Shown piece after piece: positions 1 to 10,489 of a DNA stretch of 56,523 nt. The translations under genes and the position numbers were made by a program. The stretch is from Nocardioides sp. SYSU D00038 (GTDB taxonomy: Bacteria > Actinomycetota > Actinomycetes > Propionibacteriales > Nocardioidaceae), in NCBI RefSeq assembly GCF_016924665.1, contig NZ_JAFFJT010000022.1:1-56523 (forward strand). The letters run 5' to 3'. Positions within the stretch are counted from its first letter, which is position 1; every line of letters starts with the position of its first letter. Below the pieces are notes generated by a model. The model made no database searches, was not told the DNA's origin, and saw only the letters and a list, made by a program, of their open reading frames with translations.

Positions 1-70
1 ACCCCTTGGTCGTCCCCCTGGGTCGCGTGGGGGTCTCTCCGCCCCGCCACACCCCCCGACTCGGCGGGGA

Positions 71-2389
71 TCAGCTGGTGACGCGGTAGGCGTCGAAGAC
101 GCCGGGGACGCTGCGGACGGCCTTGAGGACGGTGTCGAGGTGCTTGCTCTCGGCCATCTCGAAGCTGAACCGGCTCTTGGCGACCCGGTCGCGGGAGGTG
201 GAGAGCTGGGCGCTGAGGATGTTCACGTGGGTGTCGGAGAGCGCCATGGTGATGTCGGAGAGGAGCCGGGCCCGGTCGAGGGCCTCGACCTGGATGTTGA
301 CCAGGAACGACGACGAACCGGTCGGGGCCCACTCGACCTCGAGCAGCTTCTCCGGCTGGTTCTTCAGCTCCGCGGCGTTGGTGCAGTCGGTGCGGTGCAC
401 CGAGACGCCGCCGCCCTTGGTCACGAAGCCCAGGATCTCGTCGGGCGGCACCGGCGTGCAGCACTTCGCCAGCTTGACCCACACGTCGGGCGCACCCTTG
501 ACGATCACGCCCGCGTCGCCGCCCGACGGCGCCTTGGGCCGGCCGCGGCGGGTGATGGTGACCGCCTCGGCCAGGTCCTCCTGGGCGCCCATGTCGCCGC
601 CGTGCACCTCGATCACCCGGCGGACGACGGCCTGCGCGCTCAGGTTGCCCTCGCCGACGGCGGCGTAGAGCGCGGACACGTCGGCGATCTTGAAGTGCTC
701 GGCGGCCAGGGTGAGCGACTCGTGCGACATCAGCCGCTTGAGCGGCAGCCCCTCCTTGCGCATCAGCCGGGCGATCTGCTCCTTGCCCTGCTCGATCGCC
801 TCCTCGCGGCGCTCCTTGGTGAACCACTGACGGATCTTGGAGCGGGCCCGCGGCGACTTGACGAAGCCCAGCCAGTCGCGCGACGGACCGGCGTTCTGGG
901 CCTTGGAGGTGAAGACCTCCACAACGTCGCCGTTCTCGAGCGTCGACTCCAGCGGCACCAGCCGCCCGTTGACCCGGGCGCCGATCGTGTGGTGGCCGAC
1001 CTCGGTGTGCACGGCGTAGGCGAAGTCGACGGGGGTCGCGCCGGCGGGCAGCGCGATCACGTCGCCGCGCGGCGTGAACACGTAGGTCTCGGCGCGGTTG
1101 ATCTCGAAGCGCAGCGACTCCAGGAACTCGCCCGGGTCCTCGACGTCGCTCTGCCAGTCGAGCAGCTGGCGCACCCAGGTCATGTCGTCGAGGTCGCCGC
1201 GGCGCTCGGTGTCGACGCCGGCCCGGCCGTCCTCCTTGTACTTCCAGTGCGCCGCGACGCCGTACTCGGCGCGGCGGTGCATGGCGAAGGTCCGGATCTG
1301 CATCTCCACCGGTTTGCCCTGCGGCCCGATCACCGTGGTGTGCAGCGACTGGTAGAGGTTGAACTTCGGCATCGCGACGTAGTCCTTGAACCGGCCGAGC
1401 ACCGGGTTCCAGCGCGAGTGCAGCACGCCGAGGACGGAGTAGCAGTCGCGGTCCTCGGCCACGAGGATCCGGATGCCGACCAGGTCGTAGATGTCGCTGA
1501 ACTCGCGGCCGCCGACGATCATCTTCTGGTAGATGGAGTAGTAGTGCTTGGGCCGGCCGGTGACGGTCGCCTTGACCTTGGCCTCGCGCAGGTCGCCCTC
1601 GACCTGGCTGATCACCTCGGCGAGGAACTGGTCGCGCGAGGGCGCGCGCTCGGCCACCATCCGCACGATCTCGTCGTAGATCTTGGGGTGCAGGGTCGCG
1701 AACGCGAGGTCCTCGAGCTCCCACTTGATGGTGTTCATGCCGAGCCGGTGGGCCAGCGGCGCGTAGATGTCGAGCGTCTCGCGCGCGACCCGCTCCTGGG
1801 TCTCGGGCTTGACGTAGCGCAGGGTGCGCATGTTGTGGAGCCGGTCGGCGAGCTTGATCACCAGCACCCGGATGTCGCGCGACATCGCGACGATCATCTT
1901 GCGGATGGTCTCGGCCTGCGCCGAGTCGCCGTACTTGACCTTGTCGAGCTTGGTCACGCCGTCGACGAGCCGGGCCACCTCGTCGCCGAAGTCGGTGCGC
2001 ACCTGGTCGAGGGTGTACGGCGTGTCCTCGACCGTGTCGTGCAGCAGCGCCGCCACCAGCGTCGGCTCGGTCATGCCGATGTCGGCGAGGATCGTGGTCA
2101 CCGCGAGCGGGTGGGTGATGTAGGGGTCGCCGCTCTTGCGCAGCTGGGTGGCGTGCAGCTTCTCAGCGGTCGTGTAGGCGCGCTCGATCAGGCCCAGGTC
2201 GGCCTTCGGGTGGTTGGCGCGTACGACGCGGAACAGCGGCTCGAGCACTGGGTTGCCGCTCTGCGGCCGGGTGCCGACCCGGGCCAGCCGGGCGCGCATC
2301 CCGCGGGCCGACGGGGGCCCCTCGCCGCGGTCACCGGGGCGGGGCGCCGCGCGCTCCTGCCGGGGCGGGGCGGCGCGGTCCTCGGTCAC
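71..2389 (-). CDS. rel: Bifunctional (p)ppGpp synthetase/hydrolase Rel (RelA/SpoT homologue)
   Basis: A cytosolic enzyme of the stringent response that makes and degrades (p)ppGpp. The 772-residue product has the full long-RSH layout. An HD hydrolase domain lies at about residues 60–210, with THPLAV near 93 and the HD pair in LLHDTVEDT at 117–118, so the hydrolase looks intact. A synthetase domain follows at about 270–390, then a TGS domain at about 440–500, and a C-terminal ACT domain from about residue 690. The first roughly 45 residues are Pro/Arg-rich and look disordered. It is the last gene of the yajC-secD-secF-apt-rel run and starts 32 bp after the apt stop, which is the usual actinobacterial order. 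The 70 bp after its stop carry only a weak GC-rich hairpin. Confidence 0.97.
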   Translation of the reverse strand: MTEDRAAPPRQERAAPRPGDRGEGPPSARGMRARLARVGTRPQSGNPVLEPLFRVVRANHPKADLGLIERAYTTAEKLHATQLRKSGDPYITHPLAVTTILADIGMTEPTLVAALLHDTVEDTPYTLDQVRTDFGDEVARLVDGVTKLDKVKYGDSAQAETIRKMIVAMSRDIRVLVIKLADRLHNMRTLRYVKPETQERVARETLDIYAPLAHRLGMNTIKWELEDLAFATLHPKIYDEIVRMVAERAPSRDQFLAEVISQVEGDLREAKVKATVTGRPKHYYSIYQKMIVGGREFSDIYDLVGIRILVAEDRDCYSVLGVLHSRWNPVLGRFKDYVAMPKFNLYQSLHTTVIGPQGKPVEMQIRTFAMHRRAEYGVAAHWKYKEDGRAGVDTERRGDLDDMTWVRQLLDWQSDVEDPGEFLESLRFEINRAETYVFTPRGDVIALPAGATPVDFAYAVHTEVGHHTIGARVNGRLVPLESTLENGDVVEVFTSKAQNAGPSRDWLGFVKSPRARSKIRQWFTKERREEAIEQGKEQIARLMRKEGLPLKRLMSHESLTLAAEHFKIADVSALYAAVGEGNLSAQAVVRRVIEVHGGDMGAQEDLAEAVTITRRGRPKAPSGGDAGVIVKGAPDVWVKLAKCCTPVPPDEILGFVTKGGGVSVHRTDCTNAAELKNQPEKLLEVEWAPTGSSSFLVNIQVEALDRARLLSDITMALSDTHVNILSAQLSTSRDRVAKSRFSFEMAESKHLDTVLKAVRSVPGVFDAYRVTS

Positions 2390-2421
2390 CCGACCAGTCT
2401 AGGCGTCGACCCGCGAGCGGA

Positions 2422-2985
2422 TCAGATGGTCTGGAGCGAGACGACCGGGAGGTCGCCGAGCGCCGCCCGGCCGTCGAGGAAGCCCAGCTCGAGCAGCACG
2501 CTGAACGCGACGACCTCTCCCCCGCACTGCTCCACCAGCTCGCGGGTCGCCCGCACGGTGCCGCCGGTGGCGAGCACGTCGTCGACCAGGAGCACCCGGT
2601 CGCCGGGGGCGATGGCGTCGGTGTGCAGCTCGAGGGTGGCGCTGCCGTACTCGAGGTCGTAGGACACCGCGTGCGTGGCCCGGGGCAGCTTGCCGGCCTT
2701 GCGCACCGGCACGAAGCCGGTGCCGAGCGCGAGCGCGACCGGCGCGGCCAGGATGAAGCCGCGCGCCTCCATGCCGATCACCTTGTCGACGACCACGCGC
2801 CCGTCGGCGTCGCGGCCCGCCTCGGCCAGCGCGGCCACGACTGCGGTGAAGCCGTCGTGGTCGGCCAGCAGCGGGGTGATGTCCTTGAACACGATCCCGG
2901 GCTCCGGGTAGTCGGGAACGTCGACGACCAGGCGCTGGAGCGCCTCGACGGCGGCGGTCCGCGGCTCCCCGGAGCCCTGGGTCAC
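2422..2985 (-). CDS. apt: Adenine phosphoribosyltransferase
   Basis: Converts adenine and PRPP to AMP in purine salvage. The 187-residue product carries the PRPP-binding signature VLLVDDVLATGGT and the APRT-type KDITPLL and EARGF segments. I chose the GTG at 2985–2983 because it overlaps the secF stop (GTGA) and gives a family-typical length. Longer upstream reading in this frame only shadows secF. It sits between secF and rel, an arrangement common in actinobacteria, and is probably translationally coupled to secF. Confidence 0.93.
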   Translation of the reverse strand: MTQGSGEPRTAAVEALQRLVVDVPDYPEPGIVFKDITPLLADHDGFTAVVAALAEAGRDADGRVVVDKVIGMEARGFILAAPVALALGTGFVPVRKAGKLPRATHAVSYDLEYGSATLELHTDAIAPGDRVLLVDDVLATGGTVRATRELVEQCGGEVVAFSVLLELGFLDGRAALGDLPVVSLQTI

Positions 2986-4226
2986 TTCTTGCCCCGCTTG
3001 GAGCGCGGCTGGCGGGTCGGCTGCTGGCGGCCCGACGACTGCGACTGGCGCACCGGCCGGGTCTGCTCGGGCACCACCCGGCCGCGGCCCAGCGCCTCCG
3101 ACGCCCGCTGCGGCGCCACCCGCGGCTGGTCGAGCGGCTCGTCGTCGCCGAGGAGGTCGTCGTCGTCGTCGGCACCGTCGGGGTCGGAGCCCACCGGGAG
3201 GTCCTCGGTGAACGCCGGCACCGCGGCGTAGCGGTCGGCCGCGGCGCGGGCCCGGGCCTTGGCACGGCGCTCGGCGAGCACCACCTCGGTCTCGTTGGCC
3301 TTGAGGTGCACCAGCACCCGCGGGGCCAGGAAGATCGAGGAGTAGACGCCGACCGCCATGCCGACGAACTGCGAGAGCGCCAGGTCCTGCAGCGAGCTCG
3401 CGCCCAGCAGCACCGCGCTGGTGAACAGGATCGCGCCGATCGGGATCAGCGCCACGATGCCGGTGTTGATCGAGCGCACCAGCGTCTGGTTGACCGCGAG
3501 GTTGGCGGCCTCGGCGTAGGTCTGTCGGTTCTCGCGCATGGCCGAGGTGTTCTCCTTGACCTTGTCGAACACCACGACCGTGTCGTAGAGCGAGAAGCCG
3601 AGGATCGCGAGCAGGCCGGTGACCGCAGACGGGGTGACCTGGAAGCCCGAGAGCGAGTAGACGCCCACGGTGATGATCACGTCGTGCGCCAGCGCCACGA
3701 AGCTGGCCACCGACATCTTCCACTCGCGGAAGTACAGCGCGATGAAGATGAGCACCAGCACCAGGAAGACGATCACGCCGAGGATGGCCCGCTCGGCCAC
3801 CTGCTCACCCCAGCTGGCGCTGATCTCGTCCTGGGAGATCTCGCCGGTGGTGGGGACGGTCGCCTCGATCGCCTCCACGAGCTGGTCGCTCTCGTCCTGG
3901 GTGAGCTCCTCGACCTGCACCAGCAGGCTGTCGTCGCCGGCGGTCGTCACGGTCGGCGCCTCGGCGTTCTCGATGCCGACGTCCGCGACCGCCTCGCGCA
4001 GCTCGTCGGCGCGCTCCTGGGTGGCGTCGGCGGCGGCCACCGGCACGCGGTACTGCGTGCCGCCGGTGAACTCGATGCCGAAGTTGAGCCCCTTGATCAC
4101 GAGGATGCCGATCGCGGCGGCGACCAGCACCGTCGAGACGAGGTACCACAGCACCCGCCCGTGGACGAAGTCGATCGACTTGCGGCCTCCGTAGAGGTCG
4201 TTGCCGAGACGTGAGAACTTGCCCAT
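2982..4226 (-). CDS. secF: Protein translocase subunit SecF
   Basis: An inner-membrane accessory subunit of the Sec translocon that works with SecD to drive late steps of protein export using proton motive force. The 414-residue protein begins MGKFSRLGNDLYGG. It has one N-terminal membrane segment, a periplasmic-type domain with GIEFTGGTQY, and five C-terminal membrane helices containing the family segment GFSLYDTVVVFDKVKEN. The C-terminal roughly 90 residues are a charged Arg/Gln-rich tail ending KRGKK. The ATG at 4226 overlaps the secD stop (ATGA), which fixes the start over a longer upstream reading. Confidence 0.96.
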   Translation of the reverse strand: MGKFSRLGNDLYGGRKSIDFVHGRVLWYLVSTVLVAAAIGILVIKGLNFGIEFTGGTQYRVPVAAADATQERADELREAVADVGIENAEAPTVTTAGDDSLLVQVEELTQDESDQLVEAIEATVPTTGEISQDEISASWGEQVAERAILGVIVFLVLVLIFIALYFREWKMSVASFVALAHDVIITVGVYSLSGFQVTPSAVTGLLAILGFSLYDTVVVFDKVKENTSAMRENRQTYAEAANLAVNQTLVRSINTGIVALIPIGAILFTSAVLLGASSLQDLALSQFVGMAVGVYSSIFLAPRVLVHLKANETEVVLAERRAKARARAAADRYAAVPAFTEDLPVGSDPDGADDDDDLLGDDEPLDQPRVAPQRASEALGRGRVVPEQTRPVRQSQSSGRQQPTRQPRSKRGKK

Positions 4227-6091
4227 CAGGCGCGACCTCCCTGCGGAACGGTGGGAGCGGCGTCCATGCCGAGCGTCCCCTTGCTGAGGCCCGAGAGCCG
4301 GTGCCCGCTGTTGAAGAAGTGGAACTGGCCGAGCCACGAGACCATCGGCTTGGTGAACCAGAACAGGATCGCGAGGTCGACGATCGTGCTCAGGCCCAGC
4401 GCGAAGCCGAAGCCCTTCACCGCGCCGGTGGCGAAGATGTAGAGCACCGCCGCCGAGAGCAGCGAGACGACCTGGGCCGCGAGGCGGGTGACCTTGGCCC
4501 GCTTCCAGCCGGTCTCGACCGCGACCCGCATCGACTTGCCCTCACGCATCTCATCTCGGATGCGCTCGAAGAAGATGATGAAGGAGTCGGCGGTGACACC
4601 GACCGCGATGATCAGGCCGGCGATGCCGGGCAGGGTGAGCGTGAAGCCCGCGGTCTTGCTGAGCAGCAGCACCAGGGCGTACGTCGCCGCGGCGGCGACG
4701 AGCAGCGAGGCGACCACGACCAGGCCGAGGCCGCGGTAGTAGAGCATGCAGTAGATCAGCACCAGGCCGAGGCCGAAGCCGCCCGCGACCAGACCGGCGC
4801 TGAGCTGGTCACCGGCCAGCGAGGGGCCGATGGTCTCGGTCGAGGGGTCCTCGAACGCGACCGGCAGGGCGCCGAACTTCAGGCTGGTCGCCAGGCTCTC
4901 GGCGGAGGCCTGGGTGAAGTCACCGGAGATCTGGGCCTCGCCGTTGGTGATCAGGCCCTCCATGGTGGGCGCCGAGAGCACCTGGCCGTCGAGGACGATC
5001 GCGAACAGGTCCTCGGTGCCGAACAGCTTCTCGGAGATCTCGGCGAACTTCTCGGTGCCGGGGCCGTCGAACTTGAGGGTCACGACGTACTGCACCGACT
5101 GCTGCGGGATCTCGGCCGCGGCGTCCTTGAGCGCCGTGCCCTCGATCATCGAGGCCGACATGAGGTACTTGGCACCGGTCTCGGTGTCGCAGCTGATCAG
5201 CGGCTTGGCCGGGTCGTCCTCGACGTTCGCGGGGGTGCCGGGCGGGGGGCACTCGAACGCGTTGTAGGCGTCGATGGCCTCCTGGTTGGGGGCCTTGTAC
5301 CACTCCAGCGGCTTGCCGACGTTGGGTCCGCCCTCGGGGGCCGGGATCACCTGGGCGCCCTCGGTGCCGCCGGCGGCCGGGCCCTCGGAGGCGTCGGGGG
5401 TCGGGGCGTCGCTGGGTGCGTCACTGGGCGCGTCCGTAGGCGCGTCGGTAGCGCTGGGCGCGTCGCTCGGGGTCTCGCCCTGGGCGTACGACGTCGCCGC
5501 GCGGTTGGCGCTGCCCTCCGGCGCGCCGTCGCCGGCACCTTCGCCGGCACCCTCGCCGGCACCGTCACCCTGGCCGGCGTCCTGGCCCTGGCCGTTCCCC
5601 TGGCCGCCGCCCTGGCCCTCGGGGGCCGGGTCGGCCGGAGCCGTGACGCCCGCGCCGGGCTCGGGCTGGCCGGTGCCGGGGTCGCCGGGCACGCCGGTGC
5701 CGGTGCCGGCGCCGGTGCTGCAGACGCCGCCGAACGGCGAGCACGCCACCAGCCGGAACCGCAGCTGGGCCTGGCGCTGCACGGTCTCCACCAGGTCGCG
5801 CCGGGTCTCGCCGGGGATCTCGACCACGATGATGCGACCGCTCTCGGTCACCACCTCGGCCTCGGTGACACCCGAGCCGTTGACGCGCTGGTCGACGATC
5901 TGGCGGGCCTCCTCCATGCTCTCGTCGGTCGGGTCACCCTTCGCGATCAGGGTGATCCGGGTGCCGCCCTGGAGGTCCAGGCCGAGCTCGGGGGTCCACT
6001 GCTTGCCCAGGGCCACGGCCCCGTAGGCGATCGCCAGCCCGAGGAAGAACACCACCAGGGTGCGACCGGGCCGGGCGGTCTTGCGTGCCAT
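4226..6091 (-). CDS. secD: Protein translocase subunit SecD
   Basis: Partner of SecF in the SecDF export motor. The 621-residue protein has an N-terminal membrane helix at about residues 10–28, then LDLQGGTRITL, a large extracytoplasmic region and five C-terminal helices with the RND-type segments GLIIAVGVTADSFIIFFERIRDE. The extracytoplasmic P1 region carries a low-complexity insertion at about residues 130–250, rich in Gly, Ala, Pro, Gln and repeated SDAP/TDAP units, which lengthens the protein. It starts 4 bp downstream of the yajC stop, so the two are one transcription unit. Confidence 0.96.
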   Translation of the reverse strand: MARKTARPGRTLVVFFLGLAIAYGAVALGKQWTPELGLDLQGGTRITLIAKGDPTDESMEEARQIVDQRVNGSGVTEAEVVTESGRIIVVEIPGETRRDLVETVQRQAQLRFRLVACSPFGGVCSTGAGTGTGVPGDPGTGQPEPGAGVTAPADPAPEGQGGGQGNGQGQDAGQGDGAGEGAGEGAGDGAPEGSANRAATSYAQGETPSDAPSATDAPTDAPSDAPSDAPTPDASEGPAAGGTEGAQVIPAPEGGPNVGKPLEWYKAPNQEAIDAYNAFECPPPGTPANVEDDPAKPLISCDTETGAKYLMSASMIEGTALKDAAAEIPQQSVQYVVTLKFDGPGTEKFAEISEKLFGTEDLFAIVLDGQVLSAPTMEGLITNGEAQISGDFTQASAESLATSLKFGALPVAFEDPSTETIGPSLAGDQLSAGLVAGGFGLGLVLIYCMLYYRGLGLVVVASLLVAAAATYALVLLLSKTAGFTLTLPGIAGLIIAVGVTADSFIIFFERIRDEMREGKSMRVAVETGWKRAKVTRLAAQVVSLLSAAVLYIFATGAVKGFGFALGLSTIVDLAILFWFTKPMVSWLGQFHFFNSGHRLSGLSKGTLGMDAAPTVPQGGRA

Positions 6092-6095
6092 CTTC

Positions 6096-6407
6096 TCAGC
6101 TCTCCTCAGGCTCGCCCTGGTGACCAGGGTCGGGCTCGGTGGTGGTGCGGTCGGTCAGGATGGAGCCGATCGCCCCACGGGCGACCTTGATGCTGACCCC
6201 GTCGGCGATCTCGACGCGGAGGAAGTCGTCATGGGTCTCGCGGAGGGTGCCGGCGATGCCCGACGTCAGCATCACCTCGTCCCCGACTGACAACGCCGAC
6301 TGCATGCGCTGGAGTTCCCGCTGTCGCCTCATCTGCGGCCGGATGACCAGCAACCAGAAGAGGAGGACGATGCCGACGAGCGGCAGGATCTGGGCGAACT
6401 GTTGCAC
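6096..6407 (-). CDS. yajC: Preprotein translocase subunit YajC
   Basis: A small membrane protein associated with SecDF. I chose the GTG at 6407–6405, giving 103 residues beginning (M)QQFAQILPLVG. It has a GAGG ribosome-binding site about 8 bases upstream, and longer in-frame starts would add a non-conserved tail. One membrane helix at about residues 5–24 is followed by the family pattern RPQMRRQRELQRM and SVGDEVMLTSGIAG. It is the first gene of the yajC-secD-secF-apt-rel unit. The 195-bp gap back to ruvB is likely to hold the promoter, though I could not pick out one clear core. Confidence 0.93.
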   Translation of the reverse strand: MQQFAQILPLVGIVLLFWLLVIRPQMRRQRELQRMQSALSVGDEVMLTSGIAGTLRETHDDFLRVEIADGVSIKVARGAIGSILTDRTTTEPDPGHQGEPEES

Positions 6408-6602
6408 GACAAACGACCTCTTGGATGCCTCTGGGGAGTGCGGGACGGGGATGCCCCGGGATGGCCACACCGTCGTGGGGGGCCGACCGACGGGTCAGTG
6501 TAGCCCCGGCGCTCCCCCGCCGTCGCATCCGCCCGCGATCGTCCGGACGGTCCCTCCGACGACGCCGTCCGCGGCGCCCACGAGGCCCGCCACGACGCCC
6601 GC

Positions 6603-7688
6603 TCACTCCTCGAACAGGGTGGCCTCGCCGGGGCCCGGGGCGCCCGGCAGCGAGCCCGCGGGGGCGCTCAGGCCGAGGTGGGCCCACGCCGCGGCGGTGG
6701 CGACCCGGCCCCGCGGCGTGCGCGCGAGGAAGCCGCTGCGCACCAGGAACGGCTCGGCGACCTCCTCGACGGTCTCGCGCTCCTCCCCCACCGCGACCGC
6801 CAGCGTGGAGATGCCGACCGGGCCGCCGCCGAACCGGCGGCAGAGCACGTCGAGCACCGCGGCGTCGAGCCGATCGAGCCCCAGCTCGTCGACCTCGTAG
6901 AGCTCGAGGGCGGCGCGGGCGACCCCGAGGGTGACGACGCCGTCGGCGCGCACCTGGGCGAAGTCGCGCACCCGGCGCAGCAGCCGGTTGGCGATCCGGG
7001 GGGTGCCCCGCGACCGCGAGGCGATCTCGGCGGCGCCGTCGTCGGTGAGCTCGACGCCGAGCAGGCCGGCCGAGCGCCGGACGATGAGGTCGAGCTCGCC
7101 GGGCTCGTAGAACTCCAGGTGGCCGGTGAACCCGAACCGGTCGCGCAGCGGGCCGGGGAGCAGCCCGGCGCGGGTGGTGGCGCCGACCAGCGTGAACGGC
7201 GGGATCTCGAGCGGGATGGCGGTGGCGCCGGGGCCCTTGCCGATGACGACGTCGACCCGGAAGTCCTCCATCGCCATGTAGAGCATCTCCTCGGCCGGGC
7301 GCGACATCCGGTGGATCTCGTCGACGAAGAGGACGTCGCCCTCGTTCATGCCCGACAGGATGGCGGCGAGGTCGCCGGCGTGGGTGATGGCCGGGCCGCT
7401 GGTCAGCCGCAGCGGGGTGGACATCTCGTGGGCGATGATCATCGCCAGGGTGGTCTTGCCGAGACCGGGAGGCCCCGAGAGCAGCACGTGGTCGGGCGCG
7501 CGGCCGCGCTGGCGGGCCGCCTCGAGCACCAGGCCGAGCTGGGCCCGCACCCGGCCCTGCCCCACCACCTCGTCGAGCGAGCGCGGGCGCAGCGCGGCCT
7601 CGACGGCGCGCTCGTCGCCCTCGGCCTCGGCGGCCGTGAGCGAGCCCAGGTGTCGTTCCTCGGCCGCGGCCAGGTCGTCCTCGTGCAC
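6603..7688 (-). CDS. ruvB: Holliday junction branch migration helicase RuvB
   Basis: The AAA+ motor that, loaded by RuvA, drives branch migration of Holliday junctions. The 361-residue product has Walker A GPPGLGKT at residues 72–79, Walker [11 protein letters not shown], the sensor-1 GATTRAG segment, the arginine finger region PLRDRFG and a winged-helix C-terminus ([15 protein letters not shown]). The start ATG lies directly after the ruvA stop, one base apart, so ruvC-ruvA-ruvB form one operon. Confidence 0.97.
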   Translation of the reverse strand: MHEDDLAAAEERHLGSLTAAEAEGDERAVEAALRPRSLDEVVGQGRVRAQLGLVLEAARQRGRAPDHVLLSGPPGLGKTTLAMIIAHEMSTPLRLTSGPAITHAGDLAAILSGMNEGDVLFVDEIHRMSRPAEEMLYMAMEDFRVDVVIGKGPGATAIPLEIPPFTLVGATTRAGLLPGPLRDRFGFTGHLEFYEPGELDLIVRRSAGLLGVELTDDGAAEIASRSRGTPRIANRLLRRVRDFAQVRADGVVTLGVARAALELYEVDELGLDRLDAAVLDVLCRRFGGGPVGISTLAVAVGEERETVEEVAEPFLVRSGFLARTPRGRVATAAAWAHLGLSAPAGSLPGAPGPGEATLFEE

Positions 7689-7689
7689 G

Positions 7690-8286
7690 TCAGGCCCGGC
7701 TCAGCGTCTGCAGCGCCGCGCGCAGCAGCAACGGCACGTCGGGGGCGTCGCCTGCCTGGTCGGAGACCGCCTCAACCGCCTTCTCGGCGTCACGGGCGGA
7801 CCAGCCGAGCCCGACCAGGCCCTGGTGCACCTGGTCTCGCCACGGCGCCGCGGCCGCGACCGTGCCGACGGGCCGCGCACCGGTCGGGGCGCCGATCCGG
7901 TCCTTGAGCTCGAGGATGATCCGCTGCGCGCCCTTCTGGCCGATGCCCGGCACCTTGGTCAGCGTCTTGACGTCGTCGGAGGCGATCGCGCGGCGCAGGT
8001 CGTCGGGGGCCAGCACGGCGGTGATCGCCTGGGCCACCTTCGGCCCGACGCCGGAGGCGGTCTGCACGAGCTCGAAGACCTGCTTCTCGTCCTCGTCGGC
8101 GAAGCCGAACAGGGTCAGCGAGTCCTCGCGCACCACCATGCTGGTCGGCAGGGTCGCGGTGTGGCCGGGGCGCAGCGTGGCCAGGGTGCCGGGCGTGCAC
8201 ATCACCTCGAGCCCGACGCCGCCGACCTCGACGACGGCGCTCGACAGGGTCACGGCGGCCACCTGGCCGCGGACGAAGGCGATCAA
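7690..8286 (-). CDS. ruvA: Holliday junction DNA helicase subunit RuvA
   Basis: Binds four-way junctions and recruits RuvB. The 198-residue product has an OB-fold N-terminus ([12 protein letters not shown]), two helix-hairpin-helix motifs ([11 protein letters not shown] and [12 protein letters not shown]) and the C-terminal RuvB-contact domain ([13 protein letters not shown]). The start is a TTG at 8286–8284 that overlaps the ruvC stop (TTGA). No ATG or GTG lies nearby upstream in frame, and this start matches the family N-terminus exactly. Confidence 0.95.
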   Translation of the reverse strand: MIAFVRGQVAAVTLSSAVVEVGGVGLEVMCTPGTLATLRPGHTATLPTSMVVREDSLTLFGFADEDEKQVFELVQTASGVGPKVAQAITAVLAPDDLRRAIASDDVKTLTKVPGIGQKGAQRIILELKDRIGAPTGARPVGTVAAAAPWRDQVHQGLVGLGWSARDAEKAVEAVSDQAGDAPDVPLLLRAALQTLSRA

Positions 8287-8807
8287 CGGATCCTCCTGCC
8301 GGCCGCGGCGAGCGCGGCGTCGATCCTGGCCTGGGCACCGCCCCGCCAGATGTGGGTGATGGCGAGCGCCAGCGCGTCGGAGGCGTCGGCCGGGCGGGGC
8401 ATCGCGTCGAGGCGCAGGATGCGGGTCACCATCGCACCGACCTGCGCCTTGTCGGCCCGGCCGTTGCCCGACACCGCGGCCTTGACCTCGCTCGGGGTGT
8501 GCAGCGCGAGCGGCAGGCCGCGCCGGGCAGCGCAGACCATGGCGATACCGCTGGCCTGGGCGGTCCCCATCACGGTACTGACGTCGCTGCGGGCGAAGAC
8601 CCGCTCGACCGCGACGGCGTCGGGCCGGTGCTCGTCGAGCCAGGCGTCGACGCCCTTCTCGATCGTCACCAGCCGCTCGGCCACCGGCAGCGACGACGAC
8701 GTGCGCAGCACGTTGACGTCGACCAGCGTGAGGGGACGCCCCACGTCCCCGTCGACCACGCCCATACCGCAGCGGGTCAGCCCGGGGTCGATCCCCAGCA
8801 CGCGCAT
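8283..8807 (-). CDS. ruvC: Crossover junction endodeoxyribonuclease RuvC
   Basis: The Holliday junction resolvase that cuts junctions after RuvAB branch migration. The 174-residue product begins [14 protein letters not shown] with catalytic Asp7, has the AVERVFA glutamate, the [18 protein letters not shown]-binding segment and the C-terminal acidic pair in [12 protein letters not shown]. It is the first gene of the ruvCAB operon. The 114-bp gap to the yebC-family gene upstream may hold its promoter. Confidence 0.97.
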   Translation of the reverse strand: MRVLGIDPGLTRCGMGVVDGDVGRPLTLVDVNVLRTSSSLPVAERLVTIEKGVDAWLDEHRPDAVAVERVFARSDVSTVMGTAQASGIAMVCAARRGLPLALHTPSEVKAAVSGNGRADKAQVGAMVTRILRLDAMPRPADASDALALAITHIWRGGAQARIDAALAAAGRRIR

Positions 8808-8921
8808 CGGTGGCCTCTCGTCGTCCGAACAGGTGTTCGGAGACCACGCTAGCCGCCGGTCCGCGCCACCGGCGGACCGACACGCCCGGCCCGGGCGACC
8901 CCGACGACCCGGACGACCGGC

Positions 8922-9686
8922 TCAGGCGTCGAGCTCGGCCATGACCTCGTCGGCGACGTCGAAGTTGGCGAAGATGTTCTGCACGTCGTCGAGGTCCTCG
9001 AGGACGTCGACGAGCCGGAACAGCTTGGCCGCGGCCTCCTTGTCGAGCGCCACCTTGTTGTCGGGCACGAACGACGCCTCGGCGGAGTCGTAGTCGATGC
9101 CGGCCGCCTGTAGGGCGGTGCGGACGCCGACCAGGTCGCCGGGCTCCGAGACGACCTCGAACGCCCCGCCGAGGTCGTTGACCTCGTCGGCGCCGGCCTC
9201 GAGCGTCGCCTCCAGCACGTCGTCCTCGGAGACCTCGCGGCCCTCCTGCTCGGCGGGCACGATCACCACGCCCTTGCGGTTGAACAGGAACGACACCGAC
9301 CCCGGGTCGGCCAGCGAGCCGCCGTTGCGGGTCATCGCGGTGCGGACCTCCATCGCGGCCCGGTTGCGGTTGTCGGTGAGGCACTCGATGAGCATCGCGA
9401 CGCCGCTGGGGCCGTAGCCCTCGTACATGATCGTCTGGTAGTCGGCGCCGCCGGTCTCGAGGCCCGCCCCGCGTTTGACCGCGCGGTCGATGTTGTCGTT
9501 GGGGACCGAGGACTTCTTGGCCTTCTGGATGGCGTCGTAGAGCGTGGGGTTGCCCGCCGGGTCGCCGCCGCCCATCCGGGCCGCGACCTCGACGTTCTTG
9601 ATCAGCTTGGCGAACATCTTGCCGCGCTTGGCGTCGATGACCGCCTTCTTGTGCTTGGTGGTCGCCCACTTGGAGTGGCCGGACAT
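8922..9686 (-). CDS. YebC/PmpR (TACO1) family DNA-binding regulator
   Basis: A three-domain cytosolic protein of the YebC/TACO1 family. Members have been described as transcriptional regulators and, more recently, as helpers in translation of proline stretches. The 254-residue product starts with the hallmark [14 protein letters not shown], followed by [26 protein letters not shown] and the EGYGPSG segment, so it is full length. Its place upstream of ruvC and downstream of pdxT is the usual one in actinobacteria. Its regulatory target cannot be read from the sequence. Confidence 0.94.
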   Translation of the reverse strand: MSGHSKWATTKHKKAVIDAKRGKMFAKLIKNVEVAARMGGGDPAGNPTLYDAIQKAKKSSVPNDNIDRAVKRGAGLETGGADYQTIMYEGYGPSGVAMLIECLTDNRNRAAMEVRTAMTRNGGSLADPGSVSFLFNRKGVVIVPAEQEGREVSEDDVLEATLEAGADEVNDLGGAFEVVSEPGDLVGVRTALQAAGIDYDSAEASFVPDNKVALDKEAAAKLFRLVDVLEDLDDVQNIFANFDVADEVMAELDA

Positions 9687-9823
9687 GGCGCCCCTCTTCT
9701 CCTGCCGGCCGTCTCCACGCGGCGCGCGGCGGCTCGGTCGTCTGCGTTCGTCTTCGAGGTCCTCGGCCGCACCGGCGTGCCGGGCGGCCGTCCGATCCTA
9801 CCGACCCCGGGGCGGCGGGTGGC

Positions 9824-10417
9824 TCAGCCGCCCACCAGGTCCAGGAACAGCCGGTGCAGCCGGCTGTCGTCGCCCACCTCGGGGTGGAACGACGTCGCGA
9901 GCAGCCGGCCCTGGCGCACGGCGACCGGGTGCTCGCCGTCGTCGGTGGCCACCCGGGCCAGCACCTCGACGCCCGCACCGACCTGCTCGACCCAGGGCGC
10001 CCGGATGAAGACCCCGTGCACCGGCTCGTCGAGGCCGCGCACCGCCACCGGTCCCTCGAAGGAGTCGACCTGGCGGCCGAAGGCGTTGCGGCGCACGGTG
10101 ATGTCGAGCCCGCCGAGCGTCTCCTGGCCGGCGGCGCCGTCGACGATGCGGTCGGCGAGCAGGATCATGCCGGCGCAGGTGCCGAACGCCGGGAGCCCGG
10201 TGGCCAGCCGCTCCCGCAGCGGCTCGAGGAGCCCGAAGGCGCGCGCCAGCTTGACCATCGTGGTCGACTCGCCGCCGGGCAGCACCAGCGCGTCGACGGC
10301 GGCGAGCTCGTCGGGCCGGCGCACGGTGGTGGCCCGCGCGCCGAGCGCGGTCAGCGCGGCGACGTGCTCGCGGACGTCGCCCTGCAGCGCGAGGACGCCG
10401 ATCGTGGGTGGGGGCAC
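9824..10417 (-). CDS. pdxT: Pyridoxal 5'-phosphate synthase glutaminase subunit PdxT
   Basis: Hydrolyses glutamine and channels ammonia to PdxS for PLP synthesis. The 197-residue class-I glutaminase has [10 protein letters not shown], the PGGEST oxyanion motif at residues 48–53, nucleophile Cys81 in FGTCAGM and the His-Glu pair in SFHPE. In most actinobacteria pdxT directly follows pdxS. Here the two are separated by about 4.6 kb holding the signal peptidase/surface protein cluster, so pdxT probably needs its own promoter or long read-through. Confidence 0.95.
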   Translation of the reverse strand: MPPPTIGVLALQGDVREHVAALTALGARATTVRRPDELAAVDALVLPGGESTTMVKLARAFGLLEPLRERLATGLPAFGTCAGMILLADRIVDGAAGQETLGGLDITVRRNAFGRQVDSFEGPVAVRGLDEPVHGVFIRAPWVEQVGAGVEVLARVATDDGEHPVAVRQGRLLATSFHPEVGDDSRLHRLFLDLVGG

Positions 10418-10489
10418 GAGGCAACGCTAGAACTCCTCACCACCGCCCCGTGCGCCGGTCCCATCGCCGTCCGGTCCGCGCCGTCTCGC

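Noticed and set aside
140..2662. Very long plus-strand open frame opposite rel
   Set aside because: Its translation is rich in Leu/Gly/Ala/Arg/His with no motif and mirrors rel codons; high GC makes long antisense frames common.
4211..6190. Long plus-strand frame opposite secD
   Set aside because: Antisense of a clear secD gene; composition is biased and no domain is visible.
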